A stretch of DNA of 64,000 bases from CALBPI01 sp038531945 (GTDB taxonomy: Bacteria > Pseudomonadota > Gammaproteobacteria > Steroidobacterales > Woeseiaceae): assembly GCA_038531945.1 (NCBI GenBank), contig JBCBBH010000005.1, positions 124,001 through 188,000 of the forward strand. The letters are read 5' to 3'. This document shows positions 15,460-22,594 of the stretch, piece after piece. How positions within the stretch are numbered: position 1 is the stretch's first letter; each line of letters starts with the position of its first letter. The notes under the pieces were generated by a model. The model was not told the DNA's origin. It ran no database searches and saw nothing but the letters and a program-made list of their open reading frames with translations. A program made the position numbers and the translations under genes.

Positions 15460-16434
15460 ATGACTATAAAACTCCGCATCGCGGTTCTGCTGTTCGACGG
15501 CGTCAACGCGATTGATGTAACCGGGCCGACCGAGGTCTTCGCTTCCGCCAGGCTGGACTCTGGCGAGTGCCCCTACGAGATAGAGACCTGGGTAAGTGGC
15601 GATCGGGAAGTTGTGTGTGAATCCGGACTGCGATTGCTCGCCGATCGCTCAATGAATACCCGGCGGGGCGCCGACTTGCTGTTGATTCCTGGCGGAAGAG
15701 GCATTCGTGATACCGGTACGCTTACCCAATGCGCAAACTGGCTCAAGCGAAACGAATCGCGATTCAATCGGGTGGTTTCGGTTTGCACAGGTGCGTACGT
15801 GCTCGCGGCGTCTGGTGTGGTCGATGGAATGCGAATCACGACGCACTGGGGTTTCGCGAAAGCGCTCCAGAATCAGTATCCAAAAGTCGAGGTTCGTTCA
15901 GATCGCTTGTTTCAGCGCTGCGGTAAGTTCTGGACGTCAGGCGGAGTTACCGCAGGCATTGATCTGGCGCTTGAGATCGTAGCCGAGGACGTCGGTCGGC
16001 GCGCTGCGATGGACGTCGCTCGGGAACTCGTCGTATTTCTGCGTCGATCCGGCCATCAGTCGCAATTTTCGCAACCGCTTAAAACACAGTCGAGTGCGCC
16101 GGCACACCTCGACAACGCGTTGAGCTGGGCGGTCGGACGTTTGAACGAGGCGATCACGGTCGATCAGCTCGCTGAACGGTCTGGGCTGAGCACTCGACAA
16201 TTCTCGCGCAGCTTCAAGAGCACCTACGGTACCTCTCCAGGCACATATCTGAAGCGCATGCGTCTCGACCGTGCGCGCACGCTGTTGTCTCAAGGCAGCA
16301 CGGTTGCGCAGACCGCATACTCTGTCGGTTTCGAGACCGAGGACGGATTGCGACGTGCCTTTCTTTCGACGTATGGCGTGAGTCCTTCTCGTTATCGATC
16401 GCGCTTTCTCAGCGCGCAGGAGGGGTCGCAATGA
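15460..16434 (+). CDS. GlxA-type transcriptional regulator (DJ-1/PfpI plus AraC HTH)
   Basis: A 324-aa regulator. Residues about 1-185 form a DJ-1/PfpI-like domain (VLLFDGVNAIDVTGPTEVFA; VVSVCTGAYVLAASGVVDG, with the Cys of the nucleophile elbow; THWGFAKAL). Residues about 225-320 are an AraC-type double helix-turn-helix (SGLSTRQFSRSFKSTYG; AQTAYSVGFETEDGLRRAF, ending GVSPSRYRSRF). Relatives control catabolic or stress genes. The next gene starts inside its stop codon (ATGA), so the exported hydrolase is probably its target or co-product. The start is 15 bases after a possible operator. Confidence 0.9.
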   Translation: MTIKLRIAVLLFDGVNAIDVTGPTEVFASARLDSGECPYEIETWVSGDREVVCESGLRLLADRSMNTRRGADLLLIPGGRGIRDTGTLTQCANWLKRNESRFNRVVSVCTGAYVLAASGVVDGMRITTHWGFAKALQNQYPKVEVRSDRLFQRCGKFWTSGGVTAGIDLALEIVAEDVGRRAAMDVARELVVFLRRSGHQSQFSQPLKTQSSAPAHLDNALSWAVGRLNEAITVDQLAERSGLSTRQFSRSFKSTYGTSPGTYLKRMRLDRARTLLSQGSTVAQTAYSVGFETEDGLRRAFLSTYGVSPSRYRSRFLSAQEGSQ

Positions 16435-17540
16435 AAAAAGTCTCGAGGCGATCGTTTGTCCAGACGGCTCTGGTGTCTTGTGCGGCCTCCGCGTGCGGTT
16501 CTGAGAATCGGATGCATGCTGATGCCGAATCCGGATTCATCTGTCCACCCTGTGGTTGTGCGAGTGATCATATCCTGTTCGAACAACCCGGCGCATGTCC
16601 GTCCTGCGACATGGTTTTGATGCCTGCAGTTGATCCGGCGCTAGGTCTGGCGCCAACCCTAATTCCAGCGGGCGCGGCGAATTTCGAATTGGAAGGATCG
16701 CGCGGCAAGTACCGTGTTCATGCGTTTCGTTCTCCTAAGGCGTTTTCTGACGCGCAGGTGCTGGTGGTGTTGCCAGGGGCTGGCCGCAATGCGAATGACT
16801 ACCGCAACGTATGGTTGGAGACCGCCATGCATCAAGACCTCGTGGTTATTGCGCTGGAGTTTCCCGAGAGTCGCTACCCACTGGCGGCCTACAACCTCGG
16901 TGGCGTGGTGCGAAACCTCAAGTTTTCGCGTCCGAAAATTGAGCGCATCAACCAAAAGTCCAGAGTCATCAGACTCAACGACACAACGTTTGCAGCGGAA
17001 GCTGAGACGGACCGGTCGCAGTGGCTGTTCACAGACATTCGGCAATCGGTCGATCATATTCGCTCGGTGCTCGGGCTGACGCGGGAGAGCTTCGATGTGT
17101 TTGGGCATTCGGCGGGCGCACAAATTGCGCATCGATTAGTACTGTTTCAACCGGAACTCGAGCTCGGTCGTGTCGTCGCGGCGAACGCCGGGTGGTACAC
17201 ATTCCCCGACCGCGATGTTGACCTGCCATTGGGTATTGCCAACGCAGCGATTTCAGTTGATCAAATGCGCCGTGTTTTCGCGGCTGACCTGACTGTGTTG
17301 CTGGGTGAGGAGGACAACAACGACGGCGCAGGCGGCACCTTGCTGCGCAGTGCCCAAATCGATGCCATGCAAGGCGTACACCGCTTTGAACGTGGTTCGC
17401 GATTTTTCGATTCGGCCAGGCAGTCCGCTGATGTGGCCGGTATGACATTCAGCTGGTCCCGGGAGACTGTGCCTGGTGTCGGTCATAATTTTCGAGAAAT
17501 GAGCGCAGCCGCGGCGGCATTACTTTATCCCTCCTACTAA
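16431..17540 (+). CDS. Tat-exported alpha/beta hydrolase with an N-terminal heavy-metal-binding-type Cys motif
   Basis: A 369-aa protein with a Tat-like signal (KKVSRRSFVQTALVSCAASA). After it comes a four-cysteine segment, CPPCGCASDH...PGACPSCDMVLMP (about 38-64), like the heavy-metal-binding domains of copper proteins (CPMHP...PGxCPxCGM). The rest is an alpha/beta hydrolase resembling PHB-depolymerase-type esterases: VLVVLPGAGRNANDYRNVW (oxyanion region), nucleophile elbow FGHSAGAQ, a likely Asp in LGEEDNND, and His in VPGVGHNF. It is coupled to the GlxA-type regulator. The metal and ester substrates are unknown; the metal-binding role is inferred from the Cys pattern. This fusion is unusual to my knowledge. 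Confidence 0.8.
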   Translation: MKKVSRRSFVQTALVSCAASACGSENRMHADAESGFICPPCGCASDHILFEQPGACPSCDMVLMPAVDPALGLAPTLIPAGAANFELEGSRGKYRVHAFRSPKAFSDAQVLVVLPGAGRNANDYRNVWLETAMHQDLVVIALEFPESRYPLAAYNLGGVVRNLKFSRPKIERINQKSRVIRLNDTTFAAEAETDRSQWLFTDIRQSVDHIRSVLGLTRESFDVFGHSAGAQIAHRLVLFQPELELGRVVAANAGWYTFPDRDVDLPLGIANAAISVDQMRRVFAADLTVLLGEEDNNDGAGGTLLRSAQIDAMQGVHRFERGSRFFDSARQSADVAGMTFSWSRETVPGVGHNFREMSAAAAALLYPSY

Positions 17541-18649
17541 CCTGCCATTGCATCTGCGATACGCGGCTGTGTGTCACCCGGGCTCATGGATTCTTTACAG
17601 TGGGAGCACGCGACGATCGGCTCAAGAGCTGCGCCGCAGTGCCTGTGTCGGATGACAACGGGCGGGCCTTCGGGTGCAGCGTAATGCCGGTCGCCCCAGG
17701 CCTGCAGCATAATCAGGACAGGACAAAAATCGTTCCCCTTATCGGTAAGCCGGTACCGCTTGCGCCCGTAGTTGTCCCCAACAGGGATCGCATCGATCAC
17801 GCCGAATTCTGAAAGCCACTTGAGTCGCTCGCTCAGAATGTTGGTGGCGATGCCGGTGTCCTCAAGAATCTGATCGTAACGATCGACACCGGTCAGCAGC
17901 GAACGCAAAACCAGGGCACACCAACGGTCGCCCAGCAGTTCGGCAGAGTCCGTGAACAGCAGTGCGTTGTCCGATGAAGTGGTTAGCTCGCGGCGCAATC
18001 GGCGACGCATGTAATTTGGTTGCATGAGACCAAGGCCCGGGCCAGGTTCCCATATCAGATCGTCGACGCCGAACTCTTCGTGGCAGTGACCGCAGATTGG
18101 GGTGGGCAGGGTTGGGTGACCGCAGGCACCGTGTACCAACGCCACGCGAAAGTCTTTTTCGGTCCGCGACCATCGTTGCTCCCAGCGGTGCAGCATCAGA
18201 GTGACCCAATAGAGATCCAGGCCGGTATCGCTTAGCAGGTATTCGAAGCGAGACAGATCTCCACGACACGGCCGCTTGCGAACGATCCGTGCGTCCTGGA
18301 GTTTTTGTAATCGACTTGACACTGTGGCCTTGGGCAGACGTGTCCTTTTTTGGATCTGCGAGAACCGGTGGGTTTGTAGCCAGATTGACTCGAGAATTAA
18401 CAGGGTGGGCAGGTCTCCAATCACATCGAGCGCCCGCCAGATCGAGCACGTACGAACGAGCTTGGCTTGCTTCAGTCCACCGATGCTTAGCGGCGTTTCG
18501 AGGTTGGATGAGTCGTCGATACTAGTTGCCTGCGCTGACCACAAAAGAGCAGTTGGTCGTTCCTGATCCTCCAACGTTAAAGGTTGCCACAGTTTTGGCA
18601 CCGAGCACTTGAATTTCTTCGGCGGTATCCGTGACTTGCCGACTCGCAT
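17537..18649 (-). CDS. Tandem double-HxlR winged-helix regulator
   Basis: Up to 370 aa, with two HxlR-type winged helices each followed by a Cys/His cluster. Unit one is CSIWRALDVIGDLPTLLILES, the recognition region TRLPKATVSSRLQKLQ, then GACGHPTLPTPICGHCHEEF. Unit two is SAELLGDRWCALVLRSLLTG, GIATNILSERLKWLSEFGVI, then HRHCGAALEPIVACSHC. HxlR proteins normally carry one domain and act as dimers, so this looks like an intramolecular dimer. Homology begins only near residue 67, and the first 42 codons overlap the upstream thiolase gene. The true start is thus probably internal (TTG at 18544 or 18574 are candidates). It overlaps the end of the hydrolase gene by four bases, convergently. Likely regulator of the adjacent thiolase/oxygenase module. 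Confidence 0.82.
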   Translation of the reverse strand: MRVGKSRIPPKKFKCSVPKLWQPLTLEDQERPTALLWSAQATSIDDSSNLETPLSIGGLKQAKLVRTCSIWRALDVIGDLPTLLILESIWLQTHRFSQIQKRTRLPKATVSSRLQKLQDARIVRKRPCRGDLSRFEYLLSDTGLDLYWVTLMLHRWEQRWSRTEKDFRVALVHGACGHPTLPTPICGHCHEEFGVDDLIWEPGPGLGLMQPNYMRRRLRRELTTSSDNALLFTDSAELLGDRWCALVLRSLLTGVDRYDQILEDTGIATNILSERLKWLSEFGVIDAIPVGDNYGRKRYRLTDKGNDFCPVLIMLQAWGDRHYAAPEGPPVVIRHRHCGAALEPIVACSHCKESMSPGDTQPRIADAMAG

Positions 18650-19757
18650 CGAGCAGCATTCGAACGCCGGTCGCGCCGACAGGATGCCCTGCGCCGATCA
18701 ATCCGCCGGATGGGTTCACGGGAATACTTCCGTCCAGCTGCGTTCTACCGTCCTCGATGGCCTGCCAGGCGTTGCCGGGGTCAGTGATGCCGAAGTGCTC
18801 GATCGCGGCGTATTCCGTAATCGTGAAGCAATCGTGCGTCTCGATTGCGTCAATCTCGGAAATATCCTTGATGCCGGCGCGCTGATACGCGTCAGTGATC
18901 GCTTTGCGAGTCCATGGCAGCGTGTAGCGCTGACTCCGACTGTCTGACAGTTTGGTATCCAGTCGCATCGGCGCAGTGGTATGCCCCCAACCGGCGATGT
19001 AGGCAAGCTCGTGCAACGACCGACCATGTTGCTGACAGTAACTTTTGGCAGCCTCCTCCGAAGCTAGAATCACGCTGACCGCGCCATCGCTGATTTGGCT
19101 GCAGTCGTGCCGTCGCATCCATCCGTCAACCACAGGATTCAGTTCATCGTCTTCGTCGAAGTGGGCGTCAGTAAGGGTCCATCCGCGCGTCTGGGCACGC
19201 GGGTTGCGTCTGGCGTTGGCGAAGTTCTTTTTCGCGATTTCCGACAGATGATCGCGCTTCAGCCCATAGCGCTCGTCGTATTCCTCGGCGAGTTGCGAGA
19301 ACATCGCGGGCCAGACGAACTGCGCCTCCGTAGCTTCCTGCCCGACCCACGCAGCTGCACCCAAGTAGTCGGACGCAGTTTTTCCAGATACGTTGCGCAT
19401 TAGTTCAACGCCGGTCACGCAGGCAACGTCGTAGCGGCTGCTTTCGAGATCGGCCATCGCCGCTAGCACGGCGAGCGAGCCAGATGCGCATGCGCCTTCG
19501 TGGCGGGAGACGGGTATGCCGGCCAGCGTCTCGTGCGCGTGTCCGTAGAAACCGCCAAGCATGCCTTGACCGGTGAACAGCTCGCCGACGAAGTTGCCGA
19601 CGTGACCTACTGCGATTTGCCTGGCATCCACGCCGGTGGATGCGAGCGCGCCATTAATTGACTCGAACATGAGATCCGGGATTTCCAGGGACTCCCGTGT
19701 CGCGTGGCGGGCAAAGTCTGTTTGATAGCCGCCAAGAATAAAGACCGGATTCGACAT
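18522..19757 (-). CDS. Thiolase of the SCP-x/acetyl-CoA acetyltransferase type
   Basis: A 411-aa thiolase-fold enzyme. The N-terminus FILGGYQTDFAR is typical of SCP2-type thiolases. The acyl-accepting Cys lies in HEGACASGSLAV and the His in GGLIGAGHPVGATG; the end reads TFNVGGSGTTNCSFVV as in this subfamily. Such enzymes cleave 3-ketoacyl-CoA, including branched or sterol-side-chain substrates. A longer in-frame start at 20003 would lie inside the upstream oxygenase gene. The ATG at 19757 is four bases after that gene's stop and matches the family start. Second gene of the minus-strand operon 21251-22477, 19762-21228, 18522-19757. Confidence 0.88.
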   Translation of the reverse strand: MSNPVFILGGYQTDFARHATRESLEIPDLMFESINGALASTGVDARQIAVGHVGNFVGELFTGQGMLGGFYGHAHETLAGIPVSRHEGACASGSLAVLAAMADLESSRYDVACVTGVELMRNVSGKTASDYLGAAAWVGQEATEAQFVWPAMFSQLAEEYDERYGLKRDHLSEIAKKNFANARRNPRAQTRGWTLTDAHFDEDDELNPVVDGWMRRHDCSQISDGAVSVILASEEAAKSYCQQHGRSLHELAYIAGWGHTTAPMRLDTKLSDSRSQRYTLPWTRKAITDAYQRAGIKDISEIDAIETHDCFTITEYAAIEHFGITDPGNAWQAIEDGRTQLDGSIPVNPSGGLIGAGHPVGATGVRMLLDASRQVTDTAEEIQVLGAKTVATFNVGGSGTTNCSFVVSAGN

Positions 19758-19761
19758 GACC

Positions 19762-21228
19762 TCACGCCCTCGGTCTGAGTTCATCTGCATCCGCCCATAC
19801 AGCGTGCGTGCCGCTGCAGATTCGATGCGGGAGACGGATCGTCGCAACCGGTCCGTCACCGATGTTCTGAGCATCGAGAATGATGCACTCCGATCGATTC
19901 TCACGCGTATCGGTGATAAAGCTGATGAGGTAGCCGTCGTCCTCGGTCTCAGCACCCTTGCGCGGAATGAACGGCGCCTCGGACCCGAATCGTTGGTCGC
20001 CAAACTCGTACTGATCGACGGTGTGCTGCTCCAGGTCGTGCTTCACCAAACCTCGGAACAGAAACCAGCCAGGCTCGCCCAGTGCACTGTAAACATAGCG
20101 ATTGCGGACACCCTGGTACTTCGGATTGATCGTTCCGAACTCGACAAACTCTGCGTCGCACAGTCTCGATTCGCTCGCTTGTCCGGTCTTCAGGTCAAAG
20201 CGCCACCGGTGCAGGTGCGGTCGCAGTGAGTGCAGGTCTATGCCGGCACCAATGATCTTGTAGGGATCCGGCATCGACTCCAGTGGTTCCGGCCACGGGT
20301 TCTTCTGGAAGTAGCCATCCAGAACCAGCTCGTCGCCTTCCTCGTAGCAGTTGGTGTAGTGCAGCACATAGGTGGTGTCGGTCTCGAACCAGCGAATGTC
20401 ACTCGATTCTCCGAACCGAGGGATCACTCCAAACCGACTGGGTAGGTCGCGGTCGTAATAGGGTACGTAGAACCCTTGCTCGAGCATGTGTTGCGGCCAG
20501 TAAAGCGGAAAATCATTCAGCACCGAGTAATGCTTACTGATGGCCATGTCGTGCGGCAGTCTCGCACCCGGGATATCGATTGGGATGTAGTGCTGCAATT
20601 TATTGTCGGCGCCGACGACGCCATAGTGCATATACGGTGCATGCGTCGAGTAGTTAAAGAACATCAACTCACCCGTCTCTACATCGACTTTCGGATGCGC
20701 GGAGATCCCGTCATAGGGAACCCAGCCCTCGATCCCGAGGGTGTCCAGGTTCTCCGGTGACAGACGATAGCCGTCTCCGCATTGCCAGAACGTCGAGAGC
20801 AGATTGCCGGCGTGCACGCAGATGTCGGTCGAAGAGCTGTCCTTGACATGGCCATGTGCGCCCCAGCCCGCGCGCGTTGACTTGTTTGGGTTTCCGGTGA
20901 AGCCAATCCATAGGGGGCCGCCGTTTTCCTGTTCGGCCTGAAATCCTTGGGTTCGTACGAAACGATTCTTGTAGCGCGCCTTGCCGTTCTGGATTTGCAT
21001 CATATGCAACATGCCATCGCCATCGAACGGGTGATATTTGCCGATCGAATCGTGCAAGGGGTTTTCGGTGTTTCGAACATAGATACCGTCGATGTCTGCC
21101 GGTATTTCGCCGATGACGGTCAGATCATCTGCATCGTACTCGTCGTAATTGGGAGTCCAGGCACCGTTGCGATAGGGGTGATCGTTCTTCTTCAGCGTGC
21201 TGGGTACGCGGTTTACTCGCTGCGTCAT
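19762..21228 (-). CDS. Carotenoid oxygenase family (RPE65/CCD-type) non-heme iron dioxygenase
   Basis: A 488-aa enzyme of full family length. The four iron-binding histidines can be placed: His178 (GISAHPKVD), His226 (ARLPHDMAIS), His290 (YVLHYTNCYEEGDE) and His475 (CSGTHAVW). The N-terminal GIYVRNTENPL and KYHPFDGDGMLH are conserved propeller motifs. Family members cleave C=C bonds of carotenoids, apocarotenoids or stilbenes with O2. No signal peptide is seen, so it acts in the cytosol or at the inner membrane face. It is sandwiched between two thiolase genes (gaps of 22 and 4 bases). That suggests cleavage products feed into CoA-dependent chain shortening. The substrate cannot be determined by eye. 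Confidence 0.9.
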   Translation of the reverse strand: MTQRVNRVPSTLKKNDHPYRNGAWTPNYDEYDADDLTVIGEIPADIDGIYVRNTENPLHDSIGKYHPFDGDGMLHMMQIQNGKARYKNRFVRTQGFQAEQENGGPLWIGFTGNPNKSTRAGWGAHGHVKDSSSTDICVHAGNLLSTFWQCGDGYRLSPENLDTLGIEGWVPYDGISAHPKVDVETGELMFFNYSTHAPYMHYGVVGADNKLQHYIPIDIPGARLPHDMAISKHYSVLNDFPLYWPQHMLEQGFYVPYYDRDLPSRFGVIPRFGESSDIRWFETDTTYVLHYTNCYEEGDELVLDGYFQKNPWPEPLESMPDPYKIIGAGIDLHSLRPHLHRWRFDLKTGQASESRLCDAEFVEFGTINPKYQGVRNRYVYSALGEPGWFLFRGLVKHDLEQHTVDQYEFGDQRFGSEAPFIPRKGAETEDDGYLISFITDTRENRSECIILDAQNIGDGPVATIRLPHRICSGTHAVWADADELRPRA

Positions 21229-21250
21229 TTCAAGTCTCCTATACGCTCGT

Positions 21251-22477
21251 TCAATGCGTGCGTCGCACGATTAATGCAGATCCGATGCCGGTAGCACCGA
21301 GCGTGACGACCACTCCAGTCTCTTTGTCTCGTCGTTCCAGCTCATCGAGCAAAATGCTGACCAGCACGGCACCCGTCGCGCCCATCGGGTGACCCATCGC
21401 AAGGTGCCCACCATTCGGGTTAACGCGATCCATATCGGGCTTGTAACGCCGTTCGAACCGAAGAGGCGCCGCAGCGAAAGCCTCCATGAACTCAATGACG
21501 TCAATGTCTGACAGATCCATTCGGCTGGCTTGAAGCGCATGCTCCATAGCGTCGAACCCTGCGCCGAATTGCAGAACGTGGTTGCCGCCCGTTTCGGCAG
21601 TGGCAAGAATTTCCGCTCTCGGAGTGAGTGCTGCTCTTTCGCCTGCGTCGGCTGAGCCCAGGACAACCAGTGCGGCGCCGTCTGTGAAGCCGGGAACATG
21701 GCCGGGGGTATGCGTGAACTGGAAATCCTCAAGATCGGCCAGCCGGTGCGAGCGCATGGTCTGCAGGATCGCTTCGGGGTCGCTGTCTTCCAATAGTAGT
21801 GGCAGGCGATCTAGCTGTTCGGATGTCAGATCCGCTCTTACCCACTCGTCGGTCGCCAGCGCGGTTTCGTTGTTGCTGTCGGTAACTGGCACAACAGATT
21901 TCTCAAACCATCCATTGGCCCAGGCGGCTGCCGCGCGCTGGTGCGACCTCAGCGTGACGTCATCAAGGTCTTTGCGACCGAAGCCCTCCATCGCCGCCAT
22001 GATTTCGGAGCCGACCGGTGCGGGAACCCACTGGAGTTCATCGCGAATCTCGGGGTTGTGATAGAGGTCAGCGCGGTCCGCGAGGAATGGCACACGAGAG
22101 AGCATCTCCACGCCGCCTGCCAGCACAAGCTGATCGGGCTTTGCGCTGCTCCATGAGTCCGCCAGATTGATTGCGCTCAGGCCTCCAGCGCAATAGTTGT
22201 TCAGGGTTAGGGCCGCGGAGGCGTCAGGCAGCGCAGATGCGAGTTTTGAAACCAACGCGATATGACCACCTTGACTGCCGATCTGACCAACGCAGCTCAA
22301 CATCAGCATCCCGGTGTGGTCGCAAGGACTTCCGTCTGCCCGATCGTCGATGGCGGCGATAAGTTGTTTCACCAGCTCGTGCGGGGTGAACCGGCTCAGT
22401 CCTCCAGGGTGGGACTCCTGCTGACCGATGCCGCGGCCTCGCGGTGTTCGTACAGCATCGAATATTAGCGTCATCAA
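21251..22477 (-). CDS. Thiolase-family protein with altered C-terminal active site
   Basis: A 408-aa thiolase-fold protein. It has FDAVRTPRGRGIG at the start, the nucleophile loop NNYCAGGLSA (Cys96), and GGHLAMGHPMGATGA with the catalytic His. Biosynthetic and degradative thiolases usually end with CxGGGxG, whose Cys is the proton donor. Here the corresponding stretch reads TLGATGIGSALIV, with no Cys. The protein may therefore have reduced thiolase activity or use another residue. First gene of the minus-strand operon with the carotenoid oxygenase and second thiolase, and divergent from the acyl-CoA synthetase across a 117-base promoter region containing inverted repeats. Confidence 0.87.
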   Translation of the reverse strand: MMTLIFDAVRTPRGRGIGQQESHPGGLSRFTPHELVKQLIAAIDDRADGSPCDHTGMLMLSCVGQIGSQGGHIALVSKLASALPDASAALTLNNYCAGGLSAINLADSWSSAKPDQLVLAGGVEMLSRVPFLADRADLYHNPEIRDELQWVPAPVGSEIMAAMEGFGRKDLDDVTLRSHQRAAAAWANGWFEKSVVPVTDSNNETALATDEWVRADLTSEQLDRLPLLLEDSDPEAILQTMRSHRLADLEDFQFTHTPGHVPGFTDGAALVVLGSADAGERAALTPRAEILATAETGGNHVLQFGAGFDAMEHALQASRMDLSDIDVIEFMEAFAAAPLRFERRYKPDMDRVNPNGGHLAMGHPMGATGAVLVSILLDELERRDKETGVVVTLGATGIGSALIVRRTH

Positions 22478-22514
22478 TTATCTCCTCGGACGGCTGGATT
22501 AGATCATTATTAAA

Positions 22515-22527
22515 CTTGCAAAACAAG
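22515..22527. promoter_or_regulatory. Inverted repeat CTTG-N5-CAAG between divergent operons
   Basis: The 13-mer CTTGCAAAACAAG sits 38 bases upstream of the minus-strand thiolase start and 68 bases upstream of the acyl-CoA synthetase start. It lies within the AT-rich stretch most likely to hold the promoters. It could be an operator. The assignment is uncertain because the arms are only four bases. Confidence 0.3.
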
Positions 22528-22540
22528 ACTATAAGGCTAG

Positions 22541-22584
22541 ACTCTCGGGAGTCCTACAATTTCTTCTAGCGCATCTCCCGAGAG
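22541..22584. promoter_or_regulatory. Paired inverted repeats in the thiolase / acyl-CoA synthetase divergent promoter
   Basis: CTCTCGGGAG (22542-22551) and its exact reverse complement CTCCCGAGAG (22575-22584) are 33 bases apart centre to centre, close to three helical turns. Each arm is itself nearly palindromic (ACTCTCGGGAGT). This layout fits two binding sites for a dimeric regulator, or a hairpin in the leader of the synthetase mRNA. The nearby double-HxlR regulator is an obvious candidate partner, but nothing in the sequence proves it. Confidence 0.5.
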
Positions 22585-22594
22585 AATTCGGCAA

